Under the pieces are notes generated by a model. The model had not been told where the DNA came from, did not search any database, and was given only the letters and a program-made list of their open reading frames with translations. This document shows positions 14,038-15,461 of a stretch of DNA of 15,461 nt, piece after piece (the stretch's first letter is position 1; each line of letters opens with the position of its first letter). Source of the stretch: Treponema sp. Its GTDB lineage: Bacteria > Spirochaetota > Spirochaetia > Treponematales > Rectinemataceae. Made by a program: the position numbers and the translations under genes. The DNA is taken from contig JAAYWE010000274.1 in assembly GCA_012516755.1 (NCBI GenBank), positions 1 through 15,461 of the forward strand, in the 5' to 3' direction.

Positions 14038-14835
14038 ATGAAACTAGACGAGGTAGTTGCTGTGATTACCGGTGGCGCGAGCGGTATTGGCGAAGCGGTT
14101 TCCAAATATCTTGCCTCTTTGGGTGCGAAGATAGTCATCGGCGATATTGTTCAAGAAAGCATCGAGAAAGCGGTTAAAGACATCGAAACAGCTGGAGGAA
14201 GTGCCGCTGGCCTAAAGACCGATGTAACCAAAGATGCTGAAGTGGCAGCGCTCATGGATTTCGCTATCTCGAAATTTGGAGCAATCAACGTTGTAGTGCC
14301 TTGTGCCGGAATAATTCGCGATGGAGTCATGATAAACACCGATAGAGAGACAGGTAAAGTCAAGCGAGTTATGGAAACCGATCAGTTTCGATCGGTTGTC
14401 GAAGTGAATCTAATCGGCTCCTTTATTACATTGCGGGAAGCCGCGCGCCGAATGGTAGATAATAAATGGACAGGTGTGCTTTTTACCATATCAAGTATCA
14501 ATAAGCTAGGCCAGGTAGGACAGATGAATTATGCTTCTACAAAAGCAGCCGTCGCAATCTGGCCAAAAATCCTCGTTGGTGAATTTCAGATGAAAGGAAT
14601 TAAGGGAATTCGCGTTATGAGCATTGCTCCAGGCTATGTCGGTACTCCTATGGTCAAAGGAATGAATCAAGATGCTCTAGCCGATATTCTGAAGGACGTA
14701 CATATAGGAAGACTTATTGAACCGGAAGAGATTGCACACGCGATTAGCATGATCATTGAAAATGAGGCTTTTGATGGCACGTGCCTTGAGATAACGGCTG
14801 GGCTAACCTATGGCTCAAAATCAATTGCAAAGTGA
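14038..14835 (+). CDS. Short-chain dehydrogenase/reductase (FabG-like SDR), probably NAD(H)-linked
   Basis: A 265-residue classical SDR. The nucleotide motif is T11-GGASGI-G18 and D36 ends the second strand (VIGD), favouring NAD(H) over NADP(H). N124 is in EVNLIGSF, S152 in TISSINKLG, and Y165-x-x-x-K169 in NYASTKAA complete the catalytic tetrad; APGYVGTPM follows. Two departures from FabG: the usual N-x-AG motif reads VPCAGI (P88-C89), and a polar insert follows (NTDRETGKVKRVMETDQF, 100-117) before the helix that carries N124. It begins at ATG 14038 after GGGAGGG. As the last gene of the rightward cluster it may reduce or oxidise a hydroxy/keto group of a pathway intermediate; 3-hydroxyacyl-CoA or a cyclic ketone are options. 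Confidence 0.88.
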   Translation: MKLDEVVAVITGGASGIGEAVSKYLASLGAKIVIGDIVQESIEKAVKDIETAGGSAAGLKTDVTKDAEVAALMDFAISKFGAINVVVPCAGIIRDGVMINTDRETGKVKRVMETDQFRSVVEVNLIGSFITLREAARRMVDNKWTGVLFTISSINKLGQVGQMNYASTKAAVAIWPKILVGEFQMKGIKGIRVMSIAPGYVGTPMVKGMNQDALADILKDVHIGRLIEPEEIAHAISMIIENEAFDGTCLEITAGLTYGSKSIAK

Positions 14836-14892
14836 TGTTGATGGATCGTGGCCAAGAAAGCTGAGCTCCGGCATGTTCTTATGAGCATCAAT

Positions 14893-14919
14893 TAAGAGGC
14901 TAAATACTATTAGCTCTTA
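14893..14919. terminator. Stem-loop in the convergent gap (possible bidirectional terminator; arms match operator copy B)
   Basis: TAAGAG-(G)-CTAA pairs with TTAG-CTCTTA around the loop ATACTA, ten base pairs with one bulged G. It sits in the 152-base gap between the convergent SDR and transketolase genes, the right place for a two-way terminator, but there is no T-run on either side. The outer parts TAAGAGG and AGCTCTTA are the same as in operator copy B, with 12 rather than 6 bases between them, which may be chance. Confidence 0.35.
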
Positions 14920-14987
14920 GGATTACAAGAAGCGCATCTTAGCATTGGATCGGGATGATAAAATGATAAAGAAGGAAACGCATCATG

Positions 14988-15461
14988 TTATCTTAACATT
15001 TTCTTCCGACTTACCAATTGTTCCGCTTTTTCGGCTATGGCGTCCGCATCCATGCCAAATTTCCTCAGGGTCTTTAGATAAGCTCCGCTTTCTCCAAATG
15101 TATCGTCTAATCCTATCAAGGATATGGGAACAGGTTTATTTTCAAGGCACCAAACCGCAAGTTCGTAGCCAAAACCATTTCGGCGCTGATGGTTTTCTGC
15201 TACTAAGAGAGCATTTGTCTTAGAAAGCGAATTTTCAAGCGCTGCCTTGTCCCATGGCTTGATTGAATAGAAGTCGATTACTTCCGCTTCGATGCCTTTA
15301 TGAGAAAGCAATTCTGCAGCCTGAAGAGCCTGAATTACCATATCACCATAAGCAGCTATCGTAATGTCATTTCCTGTTCTTATAGTTTTTGACCCTCCAA
15401 GCTCGAAGCTTTCTTTAGGGTCATAGAAATCAAAGAGTGGATCTCTCATTAGGCGTGTGAA
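14988..15461 (-). CDS. Transketolase C-terminal subunit (split transketolase), 5' end beyond the window
   Basis: The minus-strand frame is open to the window edge (158 codons visible), so the Met near 15449 is internal. It opens with FTRLMRDPL, matching the Y-x-R-x-x-R segment that precedes the C-terminal domain in the split transketolase / DXPS-like family. Next come TIRTGNDITIAAYGDMV, the typical start of the third domain, ALQAAELLSHKGIEAEVID, and ENHQRRNGFGYELA, corresponding to the E-x-H-x-x-x-GG-x-G-x-x block. LIGLDDTFGESGAYLKTLRKFGMD completes it. In the family two subunits together form a thiamine-diphosphate enzyme that moves two-carbon ketol units. The gene converges on the SDR gene and may belong to another unit. 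The pyrimidine-binding domain lies outside the window. Confidence 0.87.
   Translation of the reverse strand, partial: FTRLMRDPLFDFYDPKESFELGGSKTIRTGNDITIAAYGDMVIQALQAAELLSHKGIEAEVIDFYSIKPWDKAALENSLSKTNALLVAENHQRRNGFGYELAVWCLENKPVPISLIGLDDTFGESGAYLKTLRKFGMDADAIAEKAEQLVSRKKMLR

Noticed and set aside
14945..15223. 92-codon plus-strand open frame
   Set aside because: It is antisense to the transketolase C-terminal gene and shows no family features.
1..15461. CRISPR array, tRNA or rRNA genes
   Set aside because: No regularly spaced direct repeats and no cloverleaf or rRNA-like stretches were noticed on either strand when reading by eye.

Overview
The window reads as chromosomal DNA of a free-living, probably anaerobic or fermentative bacterium with GC content in the mid-40s by eye. 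It has strong Shine-Dalgarno sites, sigma70-like promoters and a lipid-free Sec-exported binding protein, which fits a diderm. Gene content (split transketolase, acyl-CoA metabolism, branched-chain-type ABC uptake, VapBC and AbiE modules) would suit Spirochaetota or another anaerobic diderm, but the sequence alone does not fix the taxon.

Left part (1-1866): an accessory patch in decay. It holds the 3' end of a VapB-type antitoxin gene, an intact vapC, and an intact abiEi antitoxin gene. The abiEii toxin partner is reduced to its first few codons joined, in another frame, to its last ~75 codons. A perfect 17-bp palindrome lies on the -10 region of abiEi, and a fragment of a transposase gene follows.

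Middle part (1867-5718): a leftward operon of a tandem double-TetR regulator, a KAS III-like protein that keeps the nucleophilic Cys but lacks the usual His and Asn, and a CoA-transferase of the acetyl-CoA hydrolase / 4-hydroxybutyrate CoA-transferase family. The regulator is divergent from the rightward cluster. In the 288-bp divergent region each promoter has a near-identical 23-bp dyad over its predicted transcription start. This is the best-supported new observation here: a likely operator pair for the double-TetR protein that co-controls both arms.

Right part (5719-14835): a rightward cluster of a second KAS III-like protein, a periplasmic binding protein, two LIV-type permeases, two ABC ATPases, a degraded alpha/beta-hydrolase gene, an intact alpha/beta hydrolase, an SCP2-type thiolase and an SDR oxidoreductase. 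The last 474 bases hold the C-terminal part of a convergent split transketolase.

Taken together (inference): the cluster looks like a self-regulated uptake and breakdown (or acyl-transfer) system for a small organic acid, ketone or cyclic diketone. The ABC system would import it, the hydrolase and SDR would open or reshape it, the CoA-transferase would activate it, and the thiolase with the two KAS III-like proteins would cleave or transfer acyl groups. The substrate cannot be read from the sequence.
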